From positions 62,001-126,000 of the forward strand of contig JAXDAY010000013.1 of NCBI GenBank assembly GCA_034679345.1: 64,000 bases of DNA, written 5' to 3'. The notes under the pieces were generated by a model that saw nothing but the letters and a program-made list of their open reading frames with translations, did no database searches and was not told the origin of the DNA. The position numbers and the translations under genes were made by a program. Below are positions 1-8,191 of the stretch, one piece after another. Every line of letters begins with the position of its first letter. Position 1 is the first letter of the stretch. Source of the stretch: JAXDAY01 sp034679345. GTDB lineage: Bacteria > Eisenbacteria > RBG-16-71-46 > CAIMUX01 > VGJL01.

Positions 1-870
1 GATCGAGGGGCGATCAAGTCGCGCCCCCGGGGCGGTCGCGCCGCCGAGACGCGCGATTCCTGTGACGCAGACGGCGCGGAGAGGACAGCGGTCGCAGTCG
101 GCAGCGGTCAAATCAGGCGGGCAGCCGCCTCGGATCCCCAGGTGGCAAAGGGGAAAGTCGTATCGGATGGGATCGGCTGGATCCAGGATCCGGAGGGAGG
201 ATGTGACTTCCTCGACCATGCGCCAGTCGGCGGTTCGCCGCGAGGTGAATCCCAGACGTCGGCTGATCCGCACGAGGTGCGCGTCCAGCGGAATCCGGAG
301 CACGGCAGGGGAGACGAGATCGTTCCATGGTCCCGGATCGGGATCCCCGTCGGCGCGCCGGACCATCCAGCGCAGGTAGAGATTCCATCTCTTGCAGGCC
401 CCTCCGCGGGACGGATCGGCGAGAAGGAATCGGAGCCCCGGCCCGCCCGGGCCGGCCGCGGAGGAGATCTCGTGGGCGAAGCCCGCAAGCCCGCCGCGGA
501 GATCGCCGCTCGCCGCGTCTAGATGGGAACGAAACGCGCCACCCAGCCGGCCATGCCTCAGGAGAAGCGAGCGCACTCCGCGCAGGAGAGCGGAAAGATC
601 GCGGGTGCGGTGGAAGCGGTAGGCCATGGAGGGAAGTCGCGGAAGGCGGTTGCGGAGGGTCGCGGCGGGATGCGGCCCGAGACAGGAGAGGACCCGCCGC
701 GTGTGGGCGAGGAGCAGATCGACCCGTCCATAGGCGAGGACCGCCGCGATCAGGCCGGCCACCTCCTGGTCGAGTGGATCGGAGAAGGCGATCACGCCGG
801 CCAGGGGATCGGATTCGACGAACCTCTCGCTGGCTGCGCGCTCGCGCAGCCGTTCCAGGGCGCGGCGCAT
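1..870 (-). CDS. DUF2400 / TIGR02757 family protein (partial, C-terminus off the window)
   Basis: The frame is open from ATG at 870 to base 1, giving 290 codons without a stop. The left edge therefore cuts only the extreme C-terminus, since family members are usually about 260-300 residues. Family hallmarks are an N-terminal DPL...FSDPLDQEVAGLIAA...LAYGRVD block (about residues 22-50) and a central 'CKRWNLYLRWMVR' motif (about 165-177). Near the C-terminus is a cluster C-H-L-G...C...C-D-R-C-P...C resembling the metal or Fe-S cysteines of endonuclease III-like proteins. The biochemical role is not established. It is divergent from the yggS-like gene with about 50 bases between starts. Upstream in-frame codons exist, so the start is a choice by similarity. 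Confidence 0.85.
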   Translation of the reverse strand, partial: MRRALERLRERAASERFVESDPLAGVIAFSDPLDQEVAGLIAAVLAYGRVDLLLAHTRRVLSCLGPHPAATLRNRLPRLPSMAYRFHRTRDLSALLRGVRSLLLRHGRLGGAFRSHLDAASGDLRGGLAGFAHEISSAAGPGGPGLRFLLADPSRGGACKRWNLYLRWMVRRADGDPDPGPWNDLVSPAVLRIPLDAHLVRISRRLGFTSRRTADWRMVEEVTSSLRILDPADPIRYDFPLCHLGIRGGCPPDLTAADCDRCPLRAVCVTGIARLGGATAPGARLDRPSI

Positions 871-905
871 CCGCCCGACCGTTGCGCGATCGCGACGTCT
901 GCGCG

Positions 906-911
906 TACGAT
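906..911 (+). promoter_or_regulatory. -10-like box TACGAT immediately before the yggS-like start
   Basis: TACGAT ends 8 bases before the ATG at 920, and there is no Shine-Dalgarno sequence between them. Transcription from this box would begin at or next to the ATG, so the mRNA would be leaderless. The same arrangement recurs before several genes in the window. Confidence 0.4.
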
Positions 912-919
912 CCGCTGCA

Positions 920-1612
920 ATGGAAGAGCAGCTCCCGACCATGGCCGCCCGCTACGCCGCCGTTCGCGCGGCGATGACGGCAGCCGCGCGGCGAATCGGA
1001 CGCGACCCGGACGAGATCGTCCTGATCTGCGTCAGCAAGACGATTCCCGAAGAGACGGTGCGCGAAGCCCATGCCCTCGGTATCGCCGACTTCGGAGAGA
1101 ACCGGGTGCAGGAGCTTCTCTCGAAGTCCGCGTCGTTGCTCGAGCTCCCGCTGCGCTGGCATCTCATCGGACATCTCCAGACCAACAAGGTTCGCGCGGT
1201 GCTGCCGCGCGTGGCGATGATCCACTCGCTCGATTCGATCCGCCTCGCCGAGACGATCCAGTCGCACGCCGAAGCCGGGCGGAGGATCGATCTCCTCCTG
1301 CAGGTCAACACCTCCGGCGAGGCGACGAAGTTCGGCACATCTCCGGATGCGGCGCCCGAGTTGGCCGCAGCGGTCAGCGCTCTTCCCGCGCTTCGACTTC
1401 GCGGGCTGATGACGCTCGGCCCACTCACGGACGATCGAGAAGCGATCCGGCGATCATTTCGCCTCCTGCGGGAGCTTCGCGACGCGATTCGTGGCTCCCT
1501 CCCCGAAGTCGAGCTGCTCTCGATGGGGATGTCGGGCGACTATGAAATCGCCATCGAGGAGGGAGCCACCCACATCCGCGTCGGGACCGCCATCTTCGGT
1601 CCACGCGCATGA
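920..1612 (+). CDS. yggS: YggS/PROSC-type pyridoxal phosphate homeostasis protein
   Basis: This 230-residue protein has the usual length and fold signature of the cytosolic PLP-binding alanine-racemase-like barrel. 'VSKT' at about residues 38-41 contains the PLP Schiff-base lysine. 'FGENRVQE', 'WHLIGHLQTNK', 'LMTLGPLTDD' and 'LSMGMSGDYEIAI' follow in the family order, ending in 'RVGTAIFGPR', the phosphate-binding C-terminus. The family carries PLP and influences B6 and amino-acid homeostasis without a known catalytic activity. It stands alone here: the next gene is on the other strand, and the start is set by a probable leaderless promoter rather than a ribosome binding site. Confidence 0.93.
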   Translation: MEEQLPTMAARYAAVRAAMTAAARRIGRDPDEIVLICVSKTIPEETVREAHALGIADFGENRVQELLSKSASLLELPLRWHLIGHLQTNKVRAVLPRVAMIHSLDSIRLAETIQSHAEAGRRIDLLLQVNTSGEATKFGTSPDAAPELAAAVSALPALRLRGLMTLGPLTDDREAIRRSFRLLRELRDAIRGSLPEVELLSMGMSGDYEIAIEEGATHIRVGTAIFGPRA

Positions 1613-1630
1613 CGGGCCCGCGACGCCGCC

Positions 1631-2212
1631 CTAGGTTTCCCTGAGCAGCGCATCGACCGCCTGGGCGATCGATTCCTTCGGCCCCGCGCCGACCATGCTC
1701 GCCGCGATCCTCCCGGATCGATCGATGAGGAAGAAAGTCGGGATCCCCTGCACGCCCCCGAACTGCTCGGCCGAGCGCCCCTGGGGATCGAGAAGGATCG
1801 TGTAGTTGATTCCCATCTGCCGGACGAAGGGCTCGACGATCGGCGCGCCGCCCTGGTCAAGGGAGATGCCCACGATCGCGAGGCGCTCCTCCCCGATCGT
1901 CTGACGCAGCTCGATCATATGAGGAATCGTCATCCGGCATGGGCCGCACCAGGTCGCCCAGAAGTCGACGAGGACGACCTTCCCCTTCTGATCGGCGAGG
2001 CGCCAGGTTGACCCGCCGAGAGAGGGGATCGCCAAGTCAGGCGCGCGCATGCGATCCTTCGCCTCGATGATCGAGATTCCACGGCCAGGGCGGCCGGGGG
2101 GCGGAACTTGGGCGGCCTCCTGCTTTTCCGCGCAGGATGCGAGGAGCAGGAGGAGCGGAACGAAGTAGCCGAACCGGCGAGATGACCGCAACCGAGACCT
2201 CCTTGGCCGCAT
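1631..2212 (-). CDS. TlpA/ResA-like thioredoxin-fold lipoprotein
   Basis: A 193-residue exported thiol-disulfide oxidoreductase. The ATG at 2212 opens a basic N-terminus, a leucine-rich signal segment and the lipobox 'LLASC', so the mature protein is probably membrane-anchored in the periplasm. The redox site 'WATWCGPCR' has the CxxC of the TlpA/ResA family (reduction of c-type cytochrome or other periplasmic cysteines is the typical role). 'VVLVDFW' precedes it, and the cis-Pro region 'VQGIPTFFLID' follows. The frame stays open far upstream to 2578, but that part overlaps the divergent yjbQ-like gene and lacks signal-peptide character. The partner substrate is not indicated by context. Confidence 0.88.
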   Translation of the reverse strand: MRPRRSRLRSSRRFGYFVPLLLLLASCAEKQEAAQVPPPGRPGRGISIIEAKDRMRAPDLAIPSLGGSTWRLADQKGKVVLVDFWATWCGPCRMTIPHMIELRQTIGEERLAIVGISLDQGGAPIVEPFVRQMGINYTILLDPQGRSAEQFGGVQGIPTFFLIDRSGRIAASMVGAGPKESIAQAVDALLRET

Positions 2213-2290
2213 GATCGGATCCGGATGCGCGGCCCACGGAAGTGACCTTACCATAGCCGCCGGAAGCCGGGTCGGATCGAAGGAGGAAGC

Positions 2291-2710
2291 ATGCGATCGT
2301 TCCGGAAGGTCCTCACCATGCGGATCCCGGCCCGCATGGAGTTCAGGAACCTCACGCCCGAGGTGGAGCAGGCGCTCGCCGAGAGCGGAATCCGCGAAGG
2401 GCTCTGCCTGGTCAATGCGATGCACATCACGGCCAGCGTGTTCATCAACGACGACGAGGCGGGACTCCTGCGCGACTACGCTCGCTGGCTCGAGCAGCTC
2501 GCGCCCCACGCGCCGGTCGACCGGTACGAGCACAACCGCACCGGAGAGGACAACGGAGACGCGCACCACAAGCGGCAAATCATGGGGCGAGAGGTGGTCG
2601 TCGCGGTCACCGACGGCCGCCTCGACTTCGGGCCCTGGGAGCAGATCTTCTATGGGGAGTTCGACGGAAACCGTCCGAAGCGGATCCTGATCAAGATCAT
2701 CGGGGACTGA
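2291..2710 (+). CDS. YjbQ / UPF0047 family protein (paralog 1)
   Basis: A 139-residue member of UPF0047, proteins associated with secondary thiamine-phosphate synthase activity. The pattern is '[15 protein letters not shown]', then '[12 protein letters not shown]', then '[14 protein letters not shown]' and a beta-rich end. The conserved histidine pair in the NGDAHHKR segment is a likely metal or active-site element. AAGGAGG four bases before the ATG at 2291 supports this start over the in-frame ATG at 2318. A second, more canonical UPF0047 gene lies at 32003-32401. Relative to it, this copy replaces the VPHTTA motif by MHITAS, so the substrate may differ. Confidence 0.85.
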   Translation: MRSFRKVLTMRIPARMEFRNLTPEVEQALAESGIREGLCLVNAMHITASVFINDDEAGLLRDYARWLEQLAPHAPVDRYEHNRTGEDNGDAHHKRQIMGREVVVAVTDGRLDFGPWEQIFYGEFDGNRPKRILIKIIGD

Positions 2711-2773
2711 GTCGGCCCGCCCAAGATCGGGGAGGCTCGCAGAAGCCCCCTTCCTCGATCCGCGCCCTCACGG

Positions 2774-2779
2774 CATACT
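2774..2779 (+). promoter_or_regulatory. -10-like box CATACT close to the mogA/moaB start
   Basis: CATACT is followed by 7 bases and then the ATG at 2787, with no ribosome binding site in between. This is consistent with a leaderless transcript. Confidence 0.35.
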
Positions 2780-2786
2780 CGGAGCC

Positions 2787-3344
2787 ATGTCGAGTCGCGC
2801 GATCCGAACGGCCGTTGTCACGATCAGCGATCGCTGCTCGCGGGGCGAGCCCGCCGACGCGAGCGGCCCACGCCTCGCCGGCATCCTCGGGCGGTGGGGG
2901 TGGAAGCCGGAACGGCTCGATCTGCTGCCCGACGACGAGGCGGCCATCGCCCACAGGCTCGCCGATCTCGCGGATGCGGGCTTCGATCTCGTCGTGACCA
3001 CGGGGGGCACGGGGCTCGGCCCGCGCGATCGGACCCCCGAAGCGACGGCGAAGATCGCCGATCGGCTCGTGCCGGGCATCCCCGAGTGGATCCGGAGAAG
3101 AACCGGCGAGATCCAGCCGCGCGCCTTCCTCTCCCGCGGAGTCGCCGCGATCCGCGGGCGCTGCCTGCTCCTGAACCTCCCCGGATCGCCGGCAGGCGCG
3201 GCCGAATGCCTGGAGGTCGCGCGCGCCCTACTTCCCCACGCGCTGGAGGTCCTCTCCGAGACCGAAGCGTCTCCCGCACCCCACGCCGCCCCGGAGCCCG
3301 CATCGGCAGACCGGGGCGATCCTCCCACTGACCCCCGCCCATGA
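2787..3344 (+). CDS. MogA/MoaB family molybdopterin biosynthesis protein
   Basis: A 185-residue protein of the MoaB/MogA fold, which adenylylates molybdopterin before metal insertion. 'VTISDRCSRGE' at the N-terminus, the nucleotide-binding 'TTGGTGLGPRDRTPEAT' (about residues 71-87), 'FLSRGVAAIRG' and 'NLPGSPAGAAE' are all in the expected order. The last 25 residues are a Pro/Ala-rich tail not typical of the family. The gene ends 12 bases before the subtilase start, and the subtilase ribosome binding site lies in this junction. No other molybdenum-cofactor genes are in the window. Confidence 0.88.
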   Translation: MSSRAIRTAVVTISDRCSRGEPADASGPRLAGILGRWGWKPERLDLLPDDEAAIAHRLADLADAGFDLVVTTGGTGLGPRDRTPEATAKIADRLVPGIPEWIRRRTGEIQPRAFLSRGVAAIRGRCLLLNLPGSPAGAAECLEVARALLPHALEVLSETEASPAPHAAPEPASADRGDPPTDPRP

Positions 3345-3356
3345 AGGAGATGTCAG

Positions 3357-5777
3357 ATGCGCCGTTCGGCAATCGTTCTCTGCGGATTCCTCTTGATCGG
3401 AGGAAGCGCTCGCGCGACGAGTCTTCATCCGCTCCTCTCGCCGCTACTCGATGAGGGCCGGCGGGCGGCACGATCGCTCGATGCCTCGCCCGTGATGGAG
3501 GAAGCAGTACCGCCCGACGCGCGCCCGATCGGAGCTTGGGTCCGGACCCGCGACGGCGGCGCATCCCTCGAGGCCGCGGGCTTGCTGCCGCCGGGAGCCG
3601 ATCGGCGACTGCGGAGCGCTCGGTGGAGCCGCGCCCAGCTGCGCGCGGCGCTCACGGACCCCTCGGTCCTTGCCATCGCGCCGGCCGTCCGGTGCGCCGC
3701 CCTCCTCGACTCCAGCCTCCTCGAGACCGGCACTGCGGCGACCCACGAGGGCTCGGGGAATCCGCCGGTCTACGCCGGTTTGACGGGCCGTCAGACGATC
3801 GTCGGGATCGTCGACACCGGGATCGATCTCTCGCATGAGGATTTCGTCGATTCGAACGGCAACACGCGAATCCTCTCCATCTGGGACCAGACGGTCGCTT
3901 CCGCCGATCCGCCGCGGTTCTTCTCCTACGGAAAGGAGTGGACTGCGGACCAGATCGACGCGGGGATCGCAATGGAGACCGATCCGATCGGCCATGGCAG
4001 CCACGTCGCGGGAATCGCGGCAGGGGACGGTTCGGCGACAGGAAACGGCCAGGCCCCATTCCAGCTCGTTGGGGTCGCGCCCGAAGCGACCATCGTCTTC
4101 GTCAAGACCGACTTCCTCACGACGAGCATCGCCGACGGCGTGAGCTACATCTTCCAGAAGGCAGACAGCCTCGGCTGGCCCGCGGTGGTCAACCTTAGCC
4201 TCGGAACCCACTACGGCCCTCACGATGGGACCGACGACTTCTGTCTCGGGCTGGCCGAGCTTGTCGGGCCGGGAAGGGCGATCATCGCCGCCGCGGGCAA
4301 TGATAACGGCGATCGGGTCCACGCGGAGCGTCGGCTCGAGGCTCTCGGCTCGACAGCGATCAGCTTCAGCGTCCCCGTCTACTCGCCGAACGACGGACCC
4401 GAGACCGACGAGATCGACATCGACTGCTGGTACACCGGCGCGACGGCGGTGTCGATCCGCGTCCTGACGCCGCACGGCCATTCCGTCGGCCCAGCCCCGA
4501 AAGGCGGCTCGAGCGCCGCCGACACGCCCGACGGCCGCGTGGAGATCGAGAACAACATGACCGGGGATCCGAACGGCGACGAGAACGCCCATCTGAGGAT
4601 CTATGATCGCATCGTCGGCGCGCCACCCGCGTCGGGGACCTGGACGATCGAGATGGTCTCCTCATCCCCCACTCCCGTGGAGTTCGACGCATGGACCTAC
4701 TGGTGGACGATGCCCGATGGGGTGGCCTTCCTGATCGGCGCCGAGGAGAGCGAGATCGTCGCCGCCCCCGCCTCGGGCGACTCCGTCATCGCGGTCGGGG
4801 CCTATGTCACAAAGACGAGCTGGATCAATGTGGATGGTGAGCGCGTCGGTTATTCGGGGCAGATCCAGAGCGGGGCGATCGCCCACTTCTCGAGCGTGGG
4901 CCCGCGACGCGACGGCGTGATCAAGCCCGATCTCTGTGCGCCGGGCCGCGGAGTGGCCTCAGCCTACTCCTCCGACTCCTTCGAGGATCCGGACTTCATC
5001 ACCCAGGATGGCCAGCATGTCGTCATGCAGGGCACGAGCATGGCAGCCCCGCACGTGGCCGGGCTGGCCGCTCTCGTCTTCGAGAGCCACGGCCCCCTCA
5101 GTGTGAAGGCCCTGCGCGAACGTCTCACCCTCACGGCCCGCAACGACAACTACACCGGAGCCGCGCTTCCCGACTCCATCTGGGGGTACGGGAAGATGGA
5201 CGCCCTCGGCGCGACCGGCTACGTCGTCCCCATCCTGCTGCAAGAGGCCGAGGCCGTGCAGATCGGCGACCGGGTCCACCTTCGCTTCCTCCTCTCCGAG
5301 GACGTGGGCTTGGATCCCTTCCTCATTTGCCGGCAGGATCCCGGCAGTGAGGAGAAGCGCCCCCTCGGATTCACATCGTCCGGCAGGCAGCGTTCCTTCG
5401 TGGACTCCACGCTTTCCGTGGACGGCGAGTACGCGTACTGGCTCCGGGCGCCGAGCTTGGGCGGGGCGCTATGGCTCGGCCCCGTTTCTGTGCGCTTCGC
5501 GCGCGGGCTTCGCCCATCGCTCGTCGCGAGTCCGAATCCGTTCGCCCAATCGACGGAGATTCGCCTCCAGGGATTCTCCACCGCGCAGGAGATTGGCATC
5601 TTCGACGCGGCCGGCCGGCGCGTGCGAGCCTTGCGTCTCGATGAGACGCAGGGATGGCGGGCGGCCTGGGACGGGAGAGGCGCGGATGGCGTTTCGCTGC
5701 CGGCGGGGGTCTACTTCCTCCGTCTTCAAGGGTCGAACGGCGCTTCACTTGACCGCAAGCTCCTCCGGCTTCGTTGA
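3357..5777 (+). CDS. Exported S8 (subtilisin-like) serine peptidase with C-terminal FlgD/T9SS-like tail
   Basis: An 806-residue secreted protease. A signal peptide covers about residues 1-20 and a propeptide-like region follows. The catalytic triad is Asp153 in 'GIVDTGIDLSH', His213 in 'GHGSHVAG' and Ser561 in 'GTSMAAPHVAG'. The oxyanion Asn lies in 'AAAGNDNGD'. An insertion between His and Ser (about residues 340-450) resembles the PA/beta insert of large subtilases. The C-terminus carries 'SPNPFAQSTEIRL', 'IFDAAGRRVRAL' and 'GVYFLRLQ', the FlgD-like Ig/type IX sorting-like module also present in two other proteins here. AAGGAG stands 8 bases before the ATG. Its targets are unknown. Confidence 0.92.
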   Translation: MRRSAIVLCGFLLIGGSARATSLHPLLSPLLDEGRRAARSLDASPVMEEAVPPDARPIGAWVRTRDGGASLEAAGLLPPGADRRLRSARWSRAQLRAALTDPSVLAIAPAVRCAALLDSSLLETGTAATHEGSGNPPVYAGLTGRQTIVGIVDTGIDLSHEDFVDSNGNTRILSIWDQTVASADPPRFFSYGKEWTADQIDAGIAMETDPIGHGSHVAGIAAGDGSATGNGQAPFQLVGVAPEATIVFVKTDFLTTSIADGVSYIFQKADSLGWPAVVNLSLGTHYGPHDGTDDFCLGLAELVGPGRAIIAAAGNDNGDRVHAERRLEALGSTAISFSVPVYSPNDGPETDEIDIDCWYTGATAVSIRVLTPHGHSVGPAPKGGSSAADTPDGRVEIENNMTGDPNGDENAHLRIYDRIVGAPPASGTWTIEMVSSSPTPVEFDAWTYWWTMPDGVAFLIGAEESEIVAAPASGDSVIAVGAYVTKTSWINVDGERVGYSGQIQSGAIAHFSSVGPRRDGVIKPDLCAPGRGVASAYSSDSFEDPDFITQDGQHVVMQGTSMAAPHVAGLAALVFESHGPLSVKALRERLTLTARNDNYTGAALPDSIWGYGKMDALGATGYVVPILLQEAEAVQIGDRVHLRFLLSEDVGLDPFLICRQDPGSEEKRPLGFTSSGRQRSFVDSTLSVDGEYAYWLRAPSLGGALWLGPVSVRFARGLRPSLVASPNPFAQSTEIRLQGFSTAQEIGIFDAAGRRVRALRLDETQGWRAAWDGRGADGVSLPAGVYFLRLQGSNGASLDRKLLRLR

Positions 5778-5787
5778 CGGGGACCGA

Positions 5788-7047
5788 TCACGGCTCCTGC
5801 GCCGTCGCCTTGGATCGAGCGAAGCGCTGGAAGTACTGGATCGTCCCGTCGGCGATGCATGCCGCGAGACGCCCTCGGTGCTCCTCGTCCTTCAGTCGCT
5901 TCGCCTCGGCTGGATTCGACAGGAAGCCGACCTCCACGAGGATGGATGGAACCTGAAACGACTTCAGAACGGCGAATCCCGCCTGCTTCACGCCGCGGCT
6001 GGCGGCGAGGCGCGAGGACTCGAAGGAGTCGAGCACCGACTCGGCCAGACGGCTGCTTCGCAGCAGCGTATCCGACTGCCGGAGATCGAACGAGAAGGGG
6101 ATCCCCTGGAGCAGCGAATCCTCCTCCATGACGAACTCGGGGTCGGCCTCGTTCTCCAGGAGGGCGAGCTCCCGGGAGGCTTCATCGGAAGCCCCGCCGA
6201 GCGACAGGAAGAACACTTCGACCCCAAAGGCATCCTTCCTCTTGGCGGCGTTTACGTGGATGCTCACGAACGCGTCAGCGTCGAACTTCTCCGCAAAGGC
6301 GAATCTCTGCCTCAGCCCGATCCTGCGGTCGTCCGTACGAGTGAGGCGCGCATCGAAATCGTCCGTCGCGTTCAGGATGCGAGCCACGCGGCGCGCCACA
6401 TCGAGAACGATCTCCTTCTCCTGAATGCCTGGCCGCTTCGCGCCCGGATCGGCGCCTCCGTGCCCGGGGTCGATCGCGATCCGCCACTTCCCCGATCTTC
6501 GGGGCGCGGGCTCTTCGACGACAGGGAATGCCGGCTCCTGCCCCTTTCCCGTCGGATCGATCGCCCCCGCATCCGATGGACCGCCGGACGCATCTTCCGA
6601 GGTAGGATCCAGTGGAGTGAGGTCGACCACGAAACGCTCCGGCTTCCCATCGCCCGCTGGCAGTCGGAAACCGCGCGCCTCCACGGCGACGCGCGTCCTT
6701 AGACGTATGGCCAGATCCTTGCCCTCACACCCGATCTCGACGCCGCTCAGGCAGGCTCGATTCGCGGGCGCCTTCGCGGCCGAGGCGTCCTGGCACCTCC
6801 CGGGAAGGACGACCTTCCAGACTGCGGCATTCTCGCCAGGCTCGAGCCGACACTGCAACGCGCCGCTCAGGTCGAAGACGACGCGCGCTCCATCCCCCCG
6901 CACGCCGCTCCGGATCGCGGCGAGGCGTGATTCCGAATGGGCCGTGGAGAGGCAGCAGAGCAGCAGGAGCGCCGGGACCCAAACCCGGACGTGAGGAATC
7001 CGAGTGGCTCTCTCACTCAAGCGTGCCCTATCCCGCGCGGCGTGCAT
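5788..7047 (-). CDS. N-acetylmuramoyl-L-alanine amidase (Amidase_3) with N-terminal AMIN-like domain
   Basis: A 419-residue periplasmic cell-wall hydrolase cutting the amide bond between MurNAc and L-Ala. A hydrophobic signal segment (about residues 22-42) precedes an AMIN-like beta domain (about 45-150). The Amidase_3 domain starts at about residue 190. The zinc ligands fall in 'IDPGHGGADPGA', a Glu in 'QEKEIVLDVA' and 'VSIHVNA'. The catalytic Glu is in 'ILVEVGFLSNP'. It carries the 'GGASDEASRELALLEN' insertion seen in FCB-type amidases. TATCCT on the minus strand lies 7 bases before the ATG, suggesting leaderless initiation. The M23 peptidase gene lies directly upstream on the same strand, so both may act in cell division or wall turnover. 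Confidence 0.92.
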   Translation of the reverse strand: MHAARDRARLSERATRIPHVRVWVPALLLLCCLSTAHSESRLAAIRSGVRGDGARVVFDLSGALQCRLEPGENAAVWKVVLPGRCQDASAAKAPANRACLSGVEIGCEGKDLAIRLRTRVAVEARGFRLPAGDGKPERFVVDLTPLDPTSEDASGGPSDAGAIDPTGKGQEPAFPVVEEPAPRRSGKWRIAIDPGHGGADPGAKRPGIQEKEIVLDVARRVARILNATDDFDARLTRTDDRRIGLRQRFAFAEKFDADAFVSIHVNAAKRKDAFGVEVFFLSLGGASDEASRELALLENEADPEFVMEEDSLLQGIPFSFDLRQSDTLLRSSRLAESVLDSFESSRLAASRGVKQAGFAVLKSFQVPSILVEVGFLSNPAEAKRLKDEEHRGRLAACIADGTIQYFQRFARSKATAQEP

Positions 7048-7054
7048 CGCACGA

Positions 7055-7060
7055 AGGATA
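7055..7060 (-). promoter_or_regulatory. -10-like box TATCCT close to the amidase start
   Basis: Reading the minus strand, TATCCT is followed by 7 bases and then the ATG at 7047. It would give a leaderless mRNA for the amidase, independent of the upstream M23 gene. Confidence 0.35.
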
Positions 7061-7080
7061 GGGCTCGAGGGCGGCGCAGG

Positions 7081-8013
7081 CTAGTCGACGATGACCAGGG
7101 GAGTGAGGATGTATGTCGAAGGGTCGGCCGGTCGGCCGGACTCCCAGACTTCGTAATGGAGATGGGAGCCTGTGCTGCGGCCAGAGCTGCCCACCTCGCC
7201 GACCTGCTCGCCCCGCCTGACCGTCTGTCCGCTCCGGACCCCAGCCGAGGAGAGATGACAATAGGAGGTCTCGATCCCGATGCCATGATCGATATGCACG
7301 CTGAGACCGAAGTCGCCGTTGTGACCGACGTAGGACACCGTTCCGTCCGCCGTCGCGAGGACCGGGGTCCCCGGTGCCGCGCGGAAGTCGACGCCGTTGT
7401 GCCAGCCCGATCTTCCGGTGAAAGGATCGGTCCGGGCCCCGAAGCCGCTCGACAACGAGTACCCGCTGCGCACAGGCGGGATCGTCGGCGTATGATCCAG
7501 CCTCTCCTTTCGGCTCTGGAGCGCGACGAGCACCTCGCCGTAGCTCTTCTTCTGGAACTCGAGCTGCCGCTGCATCGCGTCGAGACGACGGCTCTGCTCC
7601 AGCAGCTCCTGCCGAAGCTCCTCGGAACGGATCGAGCCGGGCGGATCGAGGGCGAGGTGCGGTCCGCCGATTCCCAGCCTGCGCGTGTCGAGGTCGACTG
7701 GATCGAGTCCCGCGAGCAGCCGTGCATCCCGCTCACGCTTCTCCGCCAGACGTAGCCCTTCCTCGAGACGATCCGCGACCTGGCCGAACTCAACGAGCTG
7801 CGCATGGAGCGCTCGGTTCTCTCCCCGAAGCTGGTCCATCTGGGCCGCATCGCGAAACGTGCGGATGTGGAAGAGGATCGAAGCGCTCAAGGCGACGACC
7901 AGGGAAACCAGCAGGACCAGGGCGCCGCGAAGGGCGCCGCTCGTGATCCTGAAGTTGCGGACCGCCCCCCCGTCCGCAGGCATTAAGACAACGTGGAGGA
8001 ACCGCCGAGCCAT
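7081..8013 (-). CDS. M23 family metallopeptidase, membrane-anchored with coiled coil
   Basis: A 310-residue lysostaphin-type endopeptidase. After a short cytoplasmic N-terminus comes a transmembrane helix (about residues 28-50). A coiled coil (about 60-170) follows, then the M23 domain (about 185-295). The metal and active-site residues are in 'SGWHNGVDFRA' (H-x3-D) and 'SVHIDHGIGIETSYCHLS' (HxH-type third motif). 'GGGG'-type degradation is absent, so it is probably catalytically competent. The GGGAGG four bases before the ATG supports the start. Proteins of this shape cut peptide cross-links or activate amidases. The amidase gene next door is a plausible partner. Confidence 0.9.
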   Translation of the reverse strand: MARRFLHVVLMPADGGAVRNFRITSGALRGALVLLVSLVVALSASILFHIRTFRDAAQMDQLRGENRALHAQLVEFGQVADRLEEGLRLAEKRERDARLLAGLDPVDLDTRRLGIGGPHLALDPPGSIRSEELRQELLEQSRRLDAMQRQLEFQKKSYGEVLVALQSRKERLDHTPTIPPVRSGYSLSSGFGARTDPFTGRSGWHNGVDFRAAPGTPVLATADGTVSYVGHNGDFGLSVHIDHGIGIETSYCHLSSAGVRSGQTVRRGEQVGEVGSSGRSTGSHLHYEVWESGRPADPSTYILTPLVIVD

Positions 8014-8191
8014 GCGCCTCCCTACAGGTAGTTTGTGAAATACGTAACAAGAGACCGTCCAGGACGCCGCCTGGAGGCCCTATCCGGCAAAACCCGGGGG
8101 AAAGGTACCTGCCCACCCCCCGTCCGTCAAGGAATGGAACGGGGAGTGGAGAAGCTGGGGGAAGGAGGGCAGCCGGGCGTGCGGCCCCGGT

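Noticed and set aside
113..1267. Long minus-strand open frame over the DUF2400 and yggS regions
   Set aside because: The translation is Arg/Pro/Gly-biased, and it lies out of frame with the recognisable DUF2400 protein and antisense to yggS.
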